Source: Haliclona indistincta (lineage: Eukaryota; Porifera; Demospongiae; Haplosclerida; Chalinidae). From it: a stretch of DNA of 64,000 nt. The stretch lies in NCBI GenBank assembly GCA_964017065.1, contig OZ024789.1, positions 2,538,657 through 2,602,656 on the forward strand, in the 5' to 3' direction. Made by a program: the position numbers and the translations under genes. The notes below the pieces were generated by a model, which saw only the letters and a list, made by a program, of their open reading frames with translations, searched no databases and had not been told where the DNA came from. The first letter of the stretch is position 1. Each line of letters begins with the position of its first letter. This document shows, in pieces, positions 23,809-55,718 of this stretch.

Positions 23809-24579
23809 TCACGCCTTGTTTGTCCAAAGTATTGGTTCAGCCAATCGCTTCTCCACCACTTCGCCCATGTAGGAGAGAACACGCGGTTCATTGAAGAAAA
23901 TTCGCGCGTCGGTAAACTGCAGGTCCTCCACGCCGTTGTAAGCCAAAAGTTCTCGTGGTGATAGTTCGCCAGTAACAGTACTTAATGGACAACAGCAGCA
24001 ACAACAACAGCATATTCCCGTACAAGATTTCACTTTGCGACTAATTCTGATAGAGGAATGGCGGGAAAAGCTGACCTGCACGAGCGAGTTGGCTTGGTAG
24101 GCGATCGCACGCGTAGTAATGGTGGCAGTAACCTTGGACAGAGGCGGGACCTGCACCTTTGTAGCTGTTCCATAGCCTTTATTGGAAAGCTGCAGTTGCA
24201 CCCCTTCATAGTAGTTAGCAGTTCCCAGTCTGACTGGAATCATCTGGAAGAACTCGGGCCTAATGCTAGCAGATAGGTTGCCACCGAAAATTTCATACTT
24301 AGATTGAGTGAGGCGGTAGGTCTTCTCTTGCGGTCTAGCGTGAATAGTGTTAATCTCCACCTCCTTCGCTTCACTGCCATCATTGTAGACCTCCTTCACC
24401 TCAACATCGATGACATAGCGGCCTACTTCAACGGGCGGATCGATGCGCATAGCAACCAACGATCCACTCGACCAGAATCTATTAACATCTGATTCATTTG
24501 CGCCCAAAATGGCCCACGTCTCTGTCCTGAACTTGGTCCTAGCTGCCTGTAGTATATATTCAGGGCGAATGAGTGACAT
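23809..24579 (-). CDS. Putative aerolysin/ETX-MTX2-like protein, paralog C, 256 aa
   Basis: An intact single-exon gene of the same family as 16684-17442. It keeps the VPPLSKVTATITTRAIAY segment and the C-terminal SPREL, NGVED and LSYMGEVVE motifs. A variable loop before the C-terminal domain is expanded here to a run of eight cysteines (CCCCCCCC), encoded near 23990-24015 by CAG/CAA-like repeats on the + strand. Paralog D lies only 150 bp upstream in transcript direction. The family link to pore-forming proteins is inference. Confidence 0.55.
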   Translation of the reverse strand: MSLIRPEYILQAARTKFRTETWAILGANESDVNRFWSSGSLVAMRIDPPVEVGRYVIDVEVKEVYNDGSEAKEVEINTIHARPQEKTYRLTQSKYEIFGGNLSASIRPEFFQMIPVRLGTANYYEGVQLQLSNKGYGTATKVQVPPLSKVTATITTRAIAYQANSLVQVSFSRHSSIRISRKVKSCTGICCCCCCCCPLSTVTGELSPRELLAYNGVEDLQFTDARIFFNEPRVLSYMGEVVEKRLAEPILWTNKA

Positions 24580-24729
24580 GTTTGCTCGACAAGAAGACGA
24601 TTACGGGGGCATCCTCACGTATAGATTAAGTTTATTATTATTATTAACGACCCCACCCCTAAATTATTTTGCAAAACAGACTGATGGCAAACAAAAATGA
24701 ATAATACTGAATTGTGAGCTGTAGTGAAG

Positions 24730-25482
24730 TTACATTTTCATGGTTGCTATGGGTAAAGGTTCGGACACGTTCATTTCCACCACCTCGCCCATGTAGGAGA
24801 GAGTGCGCGGCTCCTGGAACGAGACTTGCGATTCGGTGACTTTCAGATCCTCAACGCCATTGTAGGCTAGCACCTCTCGTGGAGATAAATCTCCAGTGAC
24901 TGTAAATAGCCCGAGACAGCTCTTGTGTCGGATTCCAATGTCAGCATAGCGAGGGAACGTCACTTGCACCAGCGTGCTGGCTTGGTAGGCGATCGCGCGA
25001 GTAGTGATCGTGGCGGTAACTTTGGACATCGGTGGGAGAAGCACTTTGCACGAGGAACCGTAGCCTTTAGAGAGACGAAGAGTGGTTCCCTCGAAGTTAA
25101 CCGAGGACAATTTGATCGGCGCCATCTGGAAGAAATCTGCACTTATGCAGCCGATTAGGTTGCCGCCGAATACAGCGTACCGAGACTGAGAGAGACGGTA
25201 GGTCTTCTCCTGTGATTGCGCGTGGAGTGTATTGATTTCCACTTCTTTCGGTTGACTGCCATTGTTGATAACCTCCTTCACCTCCACGTCAACGAAATAG
25301 CGGCCTACTACTGTGGGAGGATCGATACGTAGAGCAACCAACGATCCGACGGACCAAAACCATTTGACATCGAACTCGAAAGCGCCGTGGATAGACCTCG
25401 AGCTAGTCTTGTACTTTCTCTTCGCCGCCTGTATCACGTACTCGGGACGGACGAGAGGAGATCGCTTTGGAAGGATACTCAT
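24730..25482 (-). CDS. Putative aerolysin/ETX-MTX2-like protein, paralog D, 250 aa
   Basis: An intact single-exon gene and the most diverged of the four. It retains VRPEYVIQA near the N-terminus, VPP-like LPPMSKVTATITTRAIAY in the centre, and SPRE, NGVED and LSYMGEVVE at the C-terminus. The cysteine loop of paralogs A and C is replaced by a short CLGLF stretch. The start at 25482 (MSILPKRSP) adds a few residues before the conserved block; an internal ATG is not available nearby. Function unknown, as for paralog A. Confidence 0.55.
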   Translation of the reverse strand: MSILPKRSPLVRPEYVIQAAKRKYKTSSRSIHGAFEFDVKWFWSVGSLVALRIDPPTVVGRYFVDVEVKEVINNGSQPKEVEINTLHAQSQEKTYRLSQSRYAVFGGNLIGCISADFFQMAPIKLSSVNFEGTTLRLSKGYGSSCKVLLPPMSKVTATITTRAIAYQASTLVQVTFPRYADIGIRHKSCLGLFTVTGDLSPREVLAYNGVEDLKVTESQVSFQEPRTLSYMGEVVEMNVSEPLPIATMKM

Positions 25483-26016
25483 GAGGATAGTTTGATGATG
25501 TAACTGGAAAAGTTATTGAACGAGAAATGCTACTTGCTGAAGCCTTCAGCCCCGCCCTTTTATACGCTACGCGCATTCCCGCAGCTAGCTTCACAAAAAA
25601 GCTTTTTCCACGTGCTAGCGGCAGAAATCAATCATTTTTTGTACACTACCATAATAATATTATACATAAAATTTGAGCAAAACAATAAAATTGAAAACTT
25701 GAGTTGTAGGTATGAAAATTTGACATTGATACACTAAGAACAGGACAGACTAGTATTTCAATCTGGTCAAGCATGTATACAACTGGTCAGTCAGGTTAAA
25801 GTCAGATGGAAGGAAGAGGTTAAGTGAATACAGCAGGTATCGCTCAGTGTAAGAGTCCATTGGGTAATCCCCAGTTAGTGGGCATAGCTCGAGGGCCTTT
25901 GGGACGAGTTATACGCACTCCGAAACCTTGAAAAATAAAAAATTTAGCTCAAATAAAATTTAGAAGTGAAGACATATAAATTACAGTATGCCCTTCAGTA
26001 CAATGGGTAGTTATTA
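25483..26016. other. Intergenic
   Basis: Includes the likely promoter of paralog D just right of 25483. Otherwise AT-rich sequence with no exon or transposon end I can support. Confidence 0.5.
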
Positions 26017-26584
26017 TGCCTCGGTGGGCGGAGCCACGAGGCATACAGTAATCGTGCGTGTCTGTGTGTGTGTCTGTCTGCTCTAGTTCTGAAAGACGGC
26101 GAAGAATCAGCTGGTGGTAAGTGCAATATATACAGAACACGTTAATAGCTCGAACTTGATAGTCTTAGATTTTTGAATTAAAGCTTGGTTCGTGAGTTAT
26201 GGCGTGATTTTCTTACTTTGTTTACCGTTGCTGGCGATCTGGACTTCTCCGAAGTCGAATGTGTCCATGGTTAACTGGCTAGCAGATTGTAGGTTTGATC
26301 TGGACTACAGGATAGCGTGGCGGGTCCAAACAAAAATCAGCAAAACTGAAAAAAGCAAGCTGCTACAAGCATGGCTGCTTTGTCTGCACGCCCAGCTAAC
26401 TATTACACTGTGGTACACTGTAGCATACTATTGGCTTCTGTTATTTTTGCCAGCTTGTATGACCATTGTACTTTATAAATCTGTTACAATCATCATCTGC
26501 TGATGGATTAGCTGTATGTAGTTGCTGTGTGTTGGCTGTCAAAGCATGTCCAATGTGCAGTATGCATGCAATTCCACCGAGGCA
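26017..26584. mobile_element. MITE family B copy
   Basis: Begins TGCCTCGGTGGGCGGAGCC and ends CCACCGAGGCA, an inverted pair of about 10-11 bp. The left 180 bp are shared, reversed, with 21797-22310. An internal 103-residue frame at 26192-26503 has no recognisable domain and is not called. Confidence 0.55.
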
Positions 26585-27541
26585 TCTGCACCATGGTGCT
26601 TCATTTTACCGGTAGTGGCTGACCGGTGGATTAATTTTCGCGAATTTCGCGAGTGTCTGTACTGCTTTTTTCCAATACAGTAGCTTTTATACAGTACAAC
26701 CCCCCAAAATGCAAAAATTACCGAATAAAGCTTTTTTTGGAAGCAAATTCGCAAATAATAACACTGTGAAAATTATACAATTTCCAGTATGTGAATAAAG
26801 GTTACTCAACACATTAGTGCACGAAGGCGACACACTATGCTCTTCTCTTTAACATTGCAAGAGAATAGAAATCCCACTACAGTAATGAATACTTTTAACA
26901 GTATCTACTACAGCTCAGTTTGAAGGCTCCAAATTCCTTGGCGGCATATAATTATGTCTGTGAAAACAGTCAGCACGACAAAAATATGTTTAAACAGACG
27001 TATGATAAGTAAGAAGCTCTTTTAAAGCAGGATGAGCGATCATGAGATCTGGACTTGATTGCTTTCACAATCCAAATAATTGAATAATATCTAATTGTTT
27101 ACAACTGGTTAATAATCAGTTATTAATCACAAGAACGCACATCTAAAGGATTTTGTGAGGTTTTTGTTTCAATATGATCTTGTTAAACTATCCTAATGAG
27201 GACCACATGTCTGTGCAATGTCTGATAACATGTGTAGCAGTCTTAGAACATAAAATTAATTGATGTTTACATCAGTTGAAGGAATTCCCCATCTGAAAAA
27301 TTTTAACATGTGCATGCTCAGTGCAAAATGCTGTATTATGCTGGGACATGCATTGGAGTGTGAAGTGTCTGCAAATTAAGATTTCCTGCGTCATAAAAAG
27401 CATGCGGCTAGCAACAGTGCACAAAACCAGTGTAAGCTATAAATTACATCATTAATTTAGCTGATCGAATAAAATTATGCATTGTTTTACATGCTGTACA
27501 TGTAAGTCATAAAAATGTAATGTGTCTAACTGTATCAGGAG
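26585..27541. other. Intergenic, no gene seen
   Basis: AT-rich, without convincing exons, RNA genes or paired repeat ends. Confidence 0.5.
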
Positions 27542-27841
27542 CGTATAAGGGGAAGGAGCGGTCAACTGCCGTATTAGCTATAGTAATATCGAAATCTAAA
27601 GTCTGCCGCCGTGTGCTGTTGCTACTTAGAACTTGGGCCTTTCTTTGCACGTTGTGGCTCGATATTTCCTACCGACATGTATACATTCATCCACTCTTCG
27701 TCCTGCCCGTTCCCAGCTAAAACTAGCGAGCGTTCAGCCAGAGCCATGATCACCATCTTATGCAGTTTTCAGGTTTTTGCAGTGCAAGTGGCGGACTTTC
27801 AATTATGTTATCCACAGTTTAACACTCCTTCCCCTTATACG
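27542..27841. mobile_element. 300-bp MITE with 17-bp inverted ends
   Basis: CGTATAAGGGGAAGGAG at 27542-27558 is repeated as its exact complement at 27825-27841. The interior is noncoding. No clear target duplication is visible. Confidence 0.7.
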
Positions 27842-27897
27842 TTCTTGACTGCACAAGTGCACTTGTGAATGCTCATGATGTACATTTTCATGTGATA

Positions 27898-28199
27898 CAG
27901 GGGCGTAACTACCATAGAGGCAGGGGAGGCACTTGCCTCCTCGATTTTAGGCAGGTGCTAGGTAAACAAACCTTTCAAAACAGGCGCACGGTCTCAGTAG
28001 AGTCCTAGCAGAAGCAGAAAAGCTCGCTCTAACTGTCAGAGTTCTATTTATTGCAATCTGTATACATAACACACCCACATTGAGAGTGATCGGTTAGCTG
28101 AAATGACGTCATTTTCAATGAATATTAATTCGATATTTCAAAAATCGCGCTCGCTTACGCGCGCGCCTCCTCTTTCTTCAGACCCTAGTTACGCCCCTG
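27898..28199. mobile_element. hAT-like nonautonomous element
   Basis: Starts CAGGGGCGTAACTA and ends TAGTTACGCCCCTG, 14-bp inverted ends with the CAGGGG/CCCCTG termini usual for hAT elements. TGATA flanks both sides, shorter than the 8-bp duplication typical of hAT. It lies just downstream of the phosphatase stop codon. Confidence 0.75.
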
Positions 28200-28222
28200 T
28201 GATACTGTACTGTAGTATTATA

Positions 28223-38227
<10,005 letters not shown>

Positions 38228-38580
38228 TGCAGCCGCTCAGAGAGCAGAGAGACCATGTACAACGGAGACCACGCCTCTAAAATACTATTGGAGGCGTACC
38301 GTATATGTACTTAAATATACATTTTCAAAATTACCCAATTAATAATTATTGTAAACATGTGGATGAATAATATTATCGTGACCAGGTCTAGGATCCCGAT
38401 GCGACATACTTTCTTGTTGCAATAACATTATAGGCATACCTCGCTTACCACAAGCAAGGCTTATGCATAATTGCTGTTGTACAGCAACATGTCAACCCTC
38501 ATATTTCAATCCAACCCAATGAACTAGACAACCGTTTGAATTCATGATAATTATTTTTTTACAGTGACAAAACAAAACAT

Positions 38581-40026
38581 CTAGAATGTCAATGTGGTTC
38601 TTCTGCTTTTTCTTCTCATACTGCTCTTTTCCCAGCCTGACAAACCTGTCCATTTCCACCACGGCTCGTACATAGTGATAATAACAGTAATCCCTACGCT
38701 CACTATACCGATCACCAGCAGCCAGCCGGCAAGATACCATAGAGCAGGACGAGGGAGAATATTCATGCCAAACTTTATGCACACGAGAAGTTCAGTGCAT
38801 GTGATCGCTATGAGAATCCAGACCTGTGTGCCCAGTCGAGTGCAAGATTTGTCCGTCACGTAGATGTAGTATTGATGAATCGAGGGCGCCGCAACAAGAA
38901 GAATTATGATCAGACGTACCAGGTTGAGCATATTTGAAGTAGGTATGTAAAACACGTGTTTCAAAAGAAAACAATTCAGCTCGTTCAGTTGGAAAACAAG
39001 AATAAGAAAAAAGATAGCAACGGCTCTCATGTAAGTACTTGACGGTTCTAGCCATCGGGTTCTTGACCACTGTTCAGGTGTAAATTGAAGCACTGCTCGC
39101 TTGAGCTTCTCGCGAACTCCTTTGACGTTCTTTATACTCTCCCAGTAAAAGTGCTTCATCTCTAGGTGTTGAATGAGCTTCATTCCTATGTGTATACCTA
39201 TTCCATTGCATACAAGCATGTCAAGTATCAGAGTATCCCACCAGCATTCGCCGAAATTGGGTAAAAGATGCTCGAAGAAGACTTCAGTCAGCTCCCACAT
39301 GATGCTGATAGCCCACACCATCCCGTAGTGTCGTATAAGCATTGCTTTCAACAGCCATCCCAGAACATGGCACGGTATGAAGACGTCACAATGGCTCCAA
39401 AGATTAGCAGTTGTGAGCTCACAGATTCTTGTGTAGACCATTGTGTGACTGTCTGCAACAGCTCCCTTTAGACCAGGCGATATGTAGTGAAGAATTACCA
39501 GCACGTCGTCGTAATTTTGAAACAGAATGAATTCCATGAAGAGAAGGTAGAGCAAGCTTACTCCAAAGACTAAACGCCAGATGATAGGGTGGGGTCGAGT
39601 GAATGGTCCGTTTGGAAACACCAGTACTCCGGTCGTTAGGAAGAAGAACGAGATGCCTGCCAAACCAGCCGCGACGTTGCCTGCTGTGCGTGTGTTCTGG
39701 TCGCGAAGGAACGCGATGTAGATGAGCACTATGATGGATGCTCCCAGGAGAGTTAGCGTGCGAGGGCGATAAAAGGCAGCGATCGTGATGTTGCTCACTT
39801 TGCGCTCATTCACAGCTTCCCAGGTCTCCTCTCTAGCGGATTCTGAGCAGCTCGAGTGACTGGAAGTTTCATCGTCTACCTCGAATTCTCCATCACGAGC
39901 GAGATCGGTGAAAACTCCAGAAGACGACTCGGATAAGTTCCCCTTTCTTGATCCATGACGGAAGCGCCACATTGCGTAGCTCTCCAGAGCGGGTCGCCTC
40001 AAACTGACATCGTCCGTCTCCATCAC
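38581..40026 (-). CDS. PTDSS1: Phosphatidylserine synthase 1, 481 aa, intronless
   Basis: An intact single-exon frame. It aligns by recall with animal PTDSS1: PFTRPHP near residue 140, the WELTEVFFEHLLPNFGECWW block with the conserved ECWWD, CNGIGI, KRAVLQFTP and RLGTQVWI. Nine to ten hydrophobic segments make it a multi-pass ER-membrane enzyme. The family exchanges serine for choline on phosphatidylcholine to make phosphatidylserine. The N-terminal 80 residues are acidic and serine-rich and the C-terminus is basic (MRRKSRRTT). The absence of introns beside intron-dense neighbours suggests either intron loss through a retrocopy or ancestral loss. It shares a short upstream region with the EXD3-like gene. 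Confidence 0.95.
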   Translation of the reverse strand: MMETDDVSLRRPALESYAMWRFRHGSRKGNLSESSSGVFTDLARDGEFEVDDETSSHSSCSESAREETWEAVNERKVSNITIAAFYRPRTLTLLGASIIVLIYIAFLRDQNTRTAGNVAAGLAGISFFFLTTGVLVFPNGPFTRPHPIIWRLVFGVSLLYLLFMEFILFQNYDDVLVILHYISPGLKGAVADSHTMVYTRICELTTANLWSHCDVFIPCHVLGWLLKAMLIRHYGMVWAISIMWELTEVFFEHLLPNFGECWWDTLILDMLVCNGIGIHIGMKLIQHLEMKHFYWESIKNVKGVREKLKRAVLQFTPEQWSRTRWLEPSSTYMRAVAIFFLILVFQLNELNCFLLKHVFYIPTSNMLNLVRLIIILLVAAPSIHQYYIYVTDKSCTRLGTQVWILIAITCTELLVCIKFGMNILPRPALWYLAGWLLVIGIVSVGITVIITMYEPWWKWTGLSGWEKSSMRRKSRRTTLTF

Positions 40027-40185
40027 GCTCTATAAAGCCGGGCGATCAAAGACCCTCATGCATTGCAGGCATGCACCATTTACTACAAGGACACGCCCAT
40101 CAACCACGTGGTCGAGGGAAGTGTTCAGCCCGCCAAATGCACGTGGTCTTGGAGGGAAGAAAGCAATAGTCTACTAGTTCTAGCA
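40027..40185. promoter_or_regulatory. Probable bidirectional promoter (PTDSS1 / EXD3-like)
   Basis: Only 159 bp separate the two divergent start codons (40026 minus, 40186 plus), so both genes probably start transcription here. CACGTG occurs around 40104 (in ACCACGTGGTC, palindromic) and ACGTGG again at 40141, both E-box-like. No TATA box is evident. Confidence 0.6.
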
Positions 40186-51352
<11,167 letters not shown>

Positions 51353-51597
51353 AGAATGGATTTCTGCTAACTTATGATGCATGTGTGGGATTGCATGTTG
51401 ATCATGATATCATACATGGTGATTGTTATCTGCTCCTGTTCTGATGCACTTGAACATTAAGCATAGATTTTTCGGGAGTGGTGCATCTTTGCAAAATGAA
51501 ATCATAGCTAGACAAAAACACGCTCACGATAGCCACGCATATTCGAAGTGAGACGATAAACAGCTGTACAGTACACATGCATGTGGTAGGTCTGTAC

Positions 51598-51644
51598 GTC
51601 CCCCTCCACGTACCACATCCTGGAGGTGCATGTGGTCTGGGGAC
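51598..51644. promoter_or_regulatory. Interrupted palindrome upstream of TRIM-NHL gene 1
   Basis: GTCCCC..ACCACAT faces ATGTGGTCTGGGGAC across a short loop, 30 bp before the ATG at 51675. A matching structure precedes gene 2 (57166-57237). It may be a conserved promoter element or a 5'-UTR hairpin. Confidence 0.5.
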
Positions 51645-51674
51645 TAGACTTTGTCAACATTCCTAAGTACAGTA

Positions 51675-53678
51675 ATGGCCGCTCAAGCACCCGCCATGGA
51701 AAAGCTAGATGCCCAGCTCACATGCTCTGTGTGTCTGGATCGCTATGTTGATCCTCGTGTCCTAACCTGCCATCACAGCTTCTGTAAGAACTGCATCATC
51801 CCAATGGAGCAAGGAAGGCTTGTGGTAAAGTGTCCCATATGTCGTGAGCCCACTCAGCTGAGGGAAGGAACATCTTCCCTGCCTGTTGCCTTCCACGTTA
51901 ATCAATTGCTGGAGATCAATGACGAGCTAAATAAGGAGCCTGCTATAGCTTGTGTGTCGCATTCCAATGGTTGTGAGAATTGCACTGAGCATGAGCGACC
52001 ACTAGATTTCTATTGCGAGACTTGTGATGAATTTATTTGCTTGAACTGTAGTAAAGAATCTCACCAGCAGCATCAGTATGACAGTGCAAGTAAAGGCTTT
52101 GAGAAGAATAAACAGGAGATAAAATCATGTCTTGAACCAGTGAAGGACCAGATCCGTGAAATATCTGACAAGGCAATGCCTCTTTATGATGTAGTAGGAA
52201 AGATGATCCAAGACCAGAGTGAAAATCTGAAAGAAGACATCGTTCTAGCAGTGCAAAAGATTGCGAATGAACTTGAAAGGCGTAAGGAAAATCTCTTAGA
52301 GCAGGTAGATAGAGCGACACTTCAGAAAACACGCCTAAATTTGCTGAAACGTGATGAAGTCAATAAAGTTTTGGCTGAGCTAAATAGTTGCAATGAGTTT
52401 GTAGAGGAGGAGCTGAATTCACAATCTCCGTACCAGTTACATGCCGTCAAGAAGAGTTTGGTTCAAAAAATTGCAGACACTCGCTCAAAAGTTATAGTTA
52501 GTGAGCTTCAGCCGGACCAAGAACCAGACACCAGGTTTGTGCTTGATCAAATGGCTTGTTCCGTTGGTAAGATTGTTAGCTCACTAAATTTTCAGCCACT
52601 TTGTAATGCAGTTTCAGTCAGTATTCCAGCACAAATATTTACTAAACCAGGCCAGGAGACGTGTATTCCTGTCGTGATGCCAATGTCGATATCATCTGAG
52701 CAGGTGACAACCACTTTCTTTTCACTTGATAACCCTATTCAAGAAGAGGTCCTCCACCCTCCTGTGGTTCAGGAAGATGATCGACACTTCAAGGTTTGCC
52801 TTCAGCCTAGAGTCACTGGTCTACATGAGTTTAGTATGGATATTGGTGGAATCCCTGTCAAAGGTAGCCCTTTTACAACACTAATTCTACCATCCGTAGA
52901 GATGAGAGAGCAGGGATTAAATGTAGTAGCAAGAGGTCTAAAATGCCCCTATAACTCAGTGGTAACAGAAGATGGTCAACACATAGTTGTTGTAGAGCAG
53001 GAAGGCAACCGAGTGACCATTTTGACAACGGCCGGGAAAGTTGTCCGACAGTTTGGCAGGCATGGACAAGGTCCTGGTAAATTTAATAATCCTCATTCTG
53101 TCGCTGTCTCGTCTAGTAATCACATCTTTGTGGCTGACCTTTGTTCGATTCAAAAATTTAAATTTTCCGGGTCCCATGTAAGAACTGTTTCTCAAAGTGT
53201 GCGTGGACTTGTATTTCATCCTAAGAGTGGAAAATTGCTCACAATATCAAAGAACCATTGCATTGAAGTGTTCAATCTCAATCTCAGCTATTCGCACTCT
53301 TATGGTGATTTGGAACAGCTTGTTGACGCATGTGATCTTGCAGTAGACACCAAAGGGATGGTATATGTACTAACCATCAAGCATGGGATACACAAATTCT
53401 CGTCCGATTTGAAAAGCCATGTTTCTAATATCAAAATCGATGATGACTTCAGTTCCTGTCTAGTGGGTATCTGCGTTGATTCGTTTGACAATATCTACGT
53501 GACTGATGGAGGCAACAATGGCAGTGAGAAGCCAATACTTATGCTTAGTGCAGAGGGCAAGCTGCTGGCTAGGTTTGGAAATCGAAGGCATAGACTTCAT
53601 GGAATAGCTATCAACAAGACCGGAGACTTGTTCGTGTGCCACTTTGCTGCAGGAGAAGTATTGGTCTACAAAGCTTAG
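51675..53678 (+). CDS. TRIM-NHL protein 1 (RING, B-box, coiled coil, filamin, NHL)
   Basis: Intronless; the start at 51675 (MAAQAPAMEKLD) is chosen because it is the one shared with gene 2, while an in-frame ATG at 51651 would add eight residues. RING Cys/His pattern CSVCLDRY..CHHSFCKNC..CPIC lies at about residues 14-60, B-box CENCTEHERPLDFYC..CSKESHQQH at about 104-140, a coiled coil at about 140-290, a filamin-like domain at about 335-410, then NHL beta-propeller repeats to the end. The layout matches TRIM2/3/32/71-type E3 ubiquitin ligases, in which NHL blades bind RNA or protein. Relative to genes 2 and 3 it lacks several residues in the RING loop between CI and EQG. An AATAAA lies at 53700. 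Confidence 0.92.
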   Translation: MAAQAPAMEKLDAQLTCSVCLDRYVDPRVLTCHHSFCKNCIIPMEQGRLVVKCPICREPTQLREGTSSLPVAFHVNQLLEINDELNKEPAIACVSHSNGCENCTEHERPLDFYCETCDEFICLNCSKESHQQHQYDSASKGFEKNKQEIKSCLEPVKDQIREISDKAMPLYDVVGKMIQDQSENLKEDIVLAVQKIANELERRKENLLEQVDRATLQKTRLNLLKRDEVNKVLAELNSCNEFVEEELNSQSPYQLHAVKKSLVQKIADTRSKVIVSELQPDQEPDTRFVLDQMACSVGKIVSSLNFQPLCNAVSVSIPAQIFTKPGQETCIPVVMPMSISSEQVTTTFFSLDNPIQEEVLHPPVVQEDDRHFKVCLQPRVTGLHEFSMDIGGIPVKGSPFTTLILPSVEMREQGLNVVARGLKCPYNSVVTEDGQHIVVVEQEGNRVTILTTAGKVVRQFGRHGQGPGKFNNPHSVAVSSSNHIFVADLCSIQKFKFSGSHVRTVSQSVRGLVFHPKSGKLLTISKNHCIEVFNLNLSYSHSYGDLEQLVDACDLAVDTKGMVYVLTIKHGIHKFSSDLKSHVSNIKIDDDFSSCLVGICVDSFDNIYVTDGGNNGSEKPILMLSAEGKLLARFGNRRHRLHGIAINKTGDLFVCHFAAGEVLVYKA

Positions 53679-55718
53679 CACATGCAATTTATTACAGACA
53701 ATAAACCTAGCTAGCTAGCAAAGATCAGACTTCATTCTAGTATCTTCTTCATCGAATTTTGCTTCCTCCTTTTTGGATCTGTTCATCCTAACTGTTTCTT
53801 TTCTTAGTACTTTATTTTGTTGTCTGTCGCGGTCCTTTTGTGCTGCCTTTTCTTGTTTAATAATAATAATTATGTATGTGAAAAAATGTTTGATTATGTG
53901 CAAGCATGCAGTTGTTGTTTTTTACATTGTCAGAATTTAGTAAAATAATACGTAGACTTCTTTGGACTCTAAAACCCTTTGCTATACATTGTGTATTCCA
54001 CTACTCTTCATTTTTCTTGATCAAACTAAATTTGATTTATTAATCTCAACCCTTTTACCTTTCAGTAGAAACATTACTTTACCCCTTTTCACTGTTCATA
54101 ATTCAAGTAGAGAAGCAGTGCACTGTCCTATATACGTACGTAAACAGTTTATTATGTAAACTAATGGTTGACAAACATTTGCTGTTTTTAGCCCACTAGA
54201 AAAAAAGTTGTGTTTACTAATACGTAACTACGTAGAGGAAATTTGTGAGACTCTTGACAACACTGTTTATGTCAATAATTGAAATTATACGAAAGTAGAC
54301 GTGATTTTTAATTATACAGCTGACACTAATAATAATAGTATAATCTAATAGAGATTAAAGAGAAAAGTAGATTTGCGATATGTCTGCAGCTCGTCAGCAC
54401 AAGGTCAGTTGAAAAAGCACTGGATAGTTAGAATAGATGTACATGCCTACTAACATGGGTTCTCCTCCTCTAACCGTCCTTCGTGAGGTGAGACTATACT
54501 ACACTAGCAGTTTATCTAACACAACACTGATCGTATCCGTTCGGTACGTACTGTTACAATTTTCATTGCACTTACACTTCTGATCTTATCATTAATAAAA
54601 ATTAATATGCGTGTACTTTACGTGTATTAGTCTTGTAATCTCAGTCAAGTTCAACTACAGTGAAACATGAGTTAATGATACCGGACACCTGTGAAATATG
54701 TCACCTCTCTAATACGGTCATTATGCTACAGTCCCAACTGCAATGAGTTTCACTGATACCCTGTAATGCAGTCACCGCCTATAATCTGGTCAATTTTACT
54801 GGCCCAAGGGTGACCGGATCTGCAGGTATCACTGTATTTCACTTTTTCTCATCATTTGAAATAAGTAGCCAACTGACTTACGTAATGCCTTTAAAGTACT
54901 ACAAGTTTTTAATGTTTAATCTCGATCCGTGCATACAGTCACTTATATATCCTCTCAGTGAATCAAAACAGCTTTTGATACATGTGATCTAAAGGGATAG
55001 TTTGTAGAAACGTTTAATTGTTATTATCTCTATGTGTAAGGGAAAATAATAAGCAAAAAATAAAATAAAACTAACAATAATACAATGTTCATAATATTAC
55101 TAAATTTATCAGTTCTAGGATTATAATGATATGATGTAGACAAATATATTATACTTGCAGATCTTCTGCAGTAACGCGGGGTACCAGCTGCAGTCCTATC
55201 TTGATTGTTCAAAGTTAGCATGGTTCATACTCTAGGATAAACGGACTTTTCCTCAGTCTTCTGAAAAAAGCTGTAGTAGTATCACAGCCAGTGCATGTAA
55301 CTGTGAAAAATGGCAATGCCAAAGACCTTTATTTTCTAAGATTGTGGCATAATTATAGTGTTTATTTGCCAGTAGGAAATTTTTTTCCTGAACCAAAAGC
55401 TATATCCAGATATCAGCAGCTGCACATTTAAAGCAATAAAAGAACTTTCCAATGAGTATGACAACAACAGCTGTGTCCACAATACGTACATACCAGAACG
55501 TATTCTGTCCTATATTCAGTGCATCAACAATAATGGACAATAAGTTGAGTGTCTGCTTCTTCATGATAACATAGTGGCATTTCTAGAGTTGCACTATAAT
55601 TATTTGTCAAAAGGATTCGTTAGATGATTGTTATCATACCACACATAATTAAGGCCCAGTCCATGATGAGGGCAGAATTGTGGTAGCTAGCTATACAAGC
55701 ATGCTGTACTGGTTACAG
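53679..55718. other. Duplicated flank downstream of TRIM-NHL gene 1
   Basis: Blocks here recur in the same order after gene 2 (59262-61380), for example the 3' UTR, GTCAGCACAAGGTCAG near 54395, and GCAGTAACGCGGGGTACCAG near 55170. This shows that the duplication unit included the spacer. No gene seen. Confidence 0.6.
54655..54836. mobile_element. MITE with ACAGTGAAAC / GTATCACTGTA ends, copy 1
   Basis: Left end TACAGTGAAACATGAGTTAATG, right end CAGGTATCACTGTA. The related copy at 60918-61100 sits at the equivalent place in the next unit, so the insertion predates the TRIM duplication. Confidence 0.7.

Noticed and set aside
26192..26503. 103-residue hydrophobic ORF
   Set aside because: Lies wholly inside a MITE and has no homologous counterpart or splice context.
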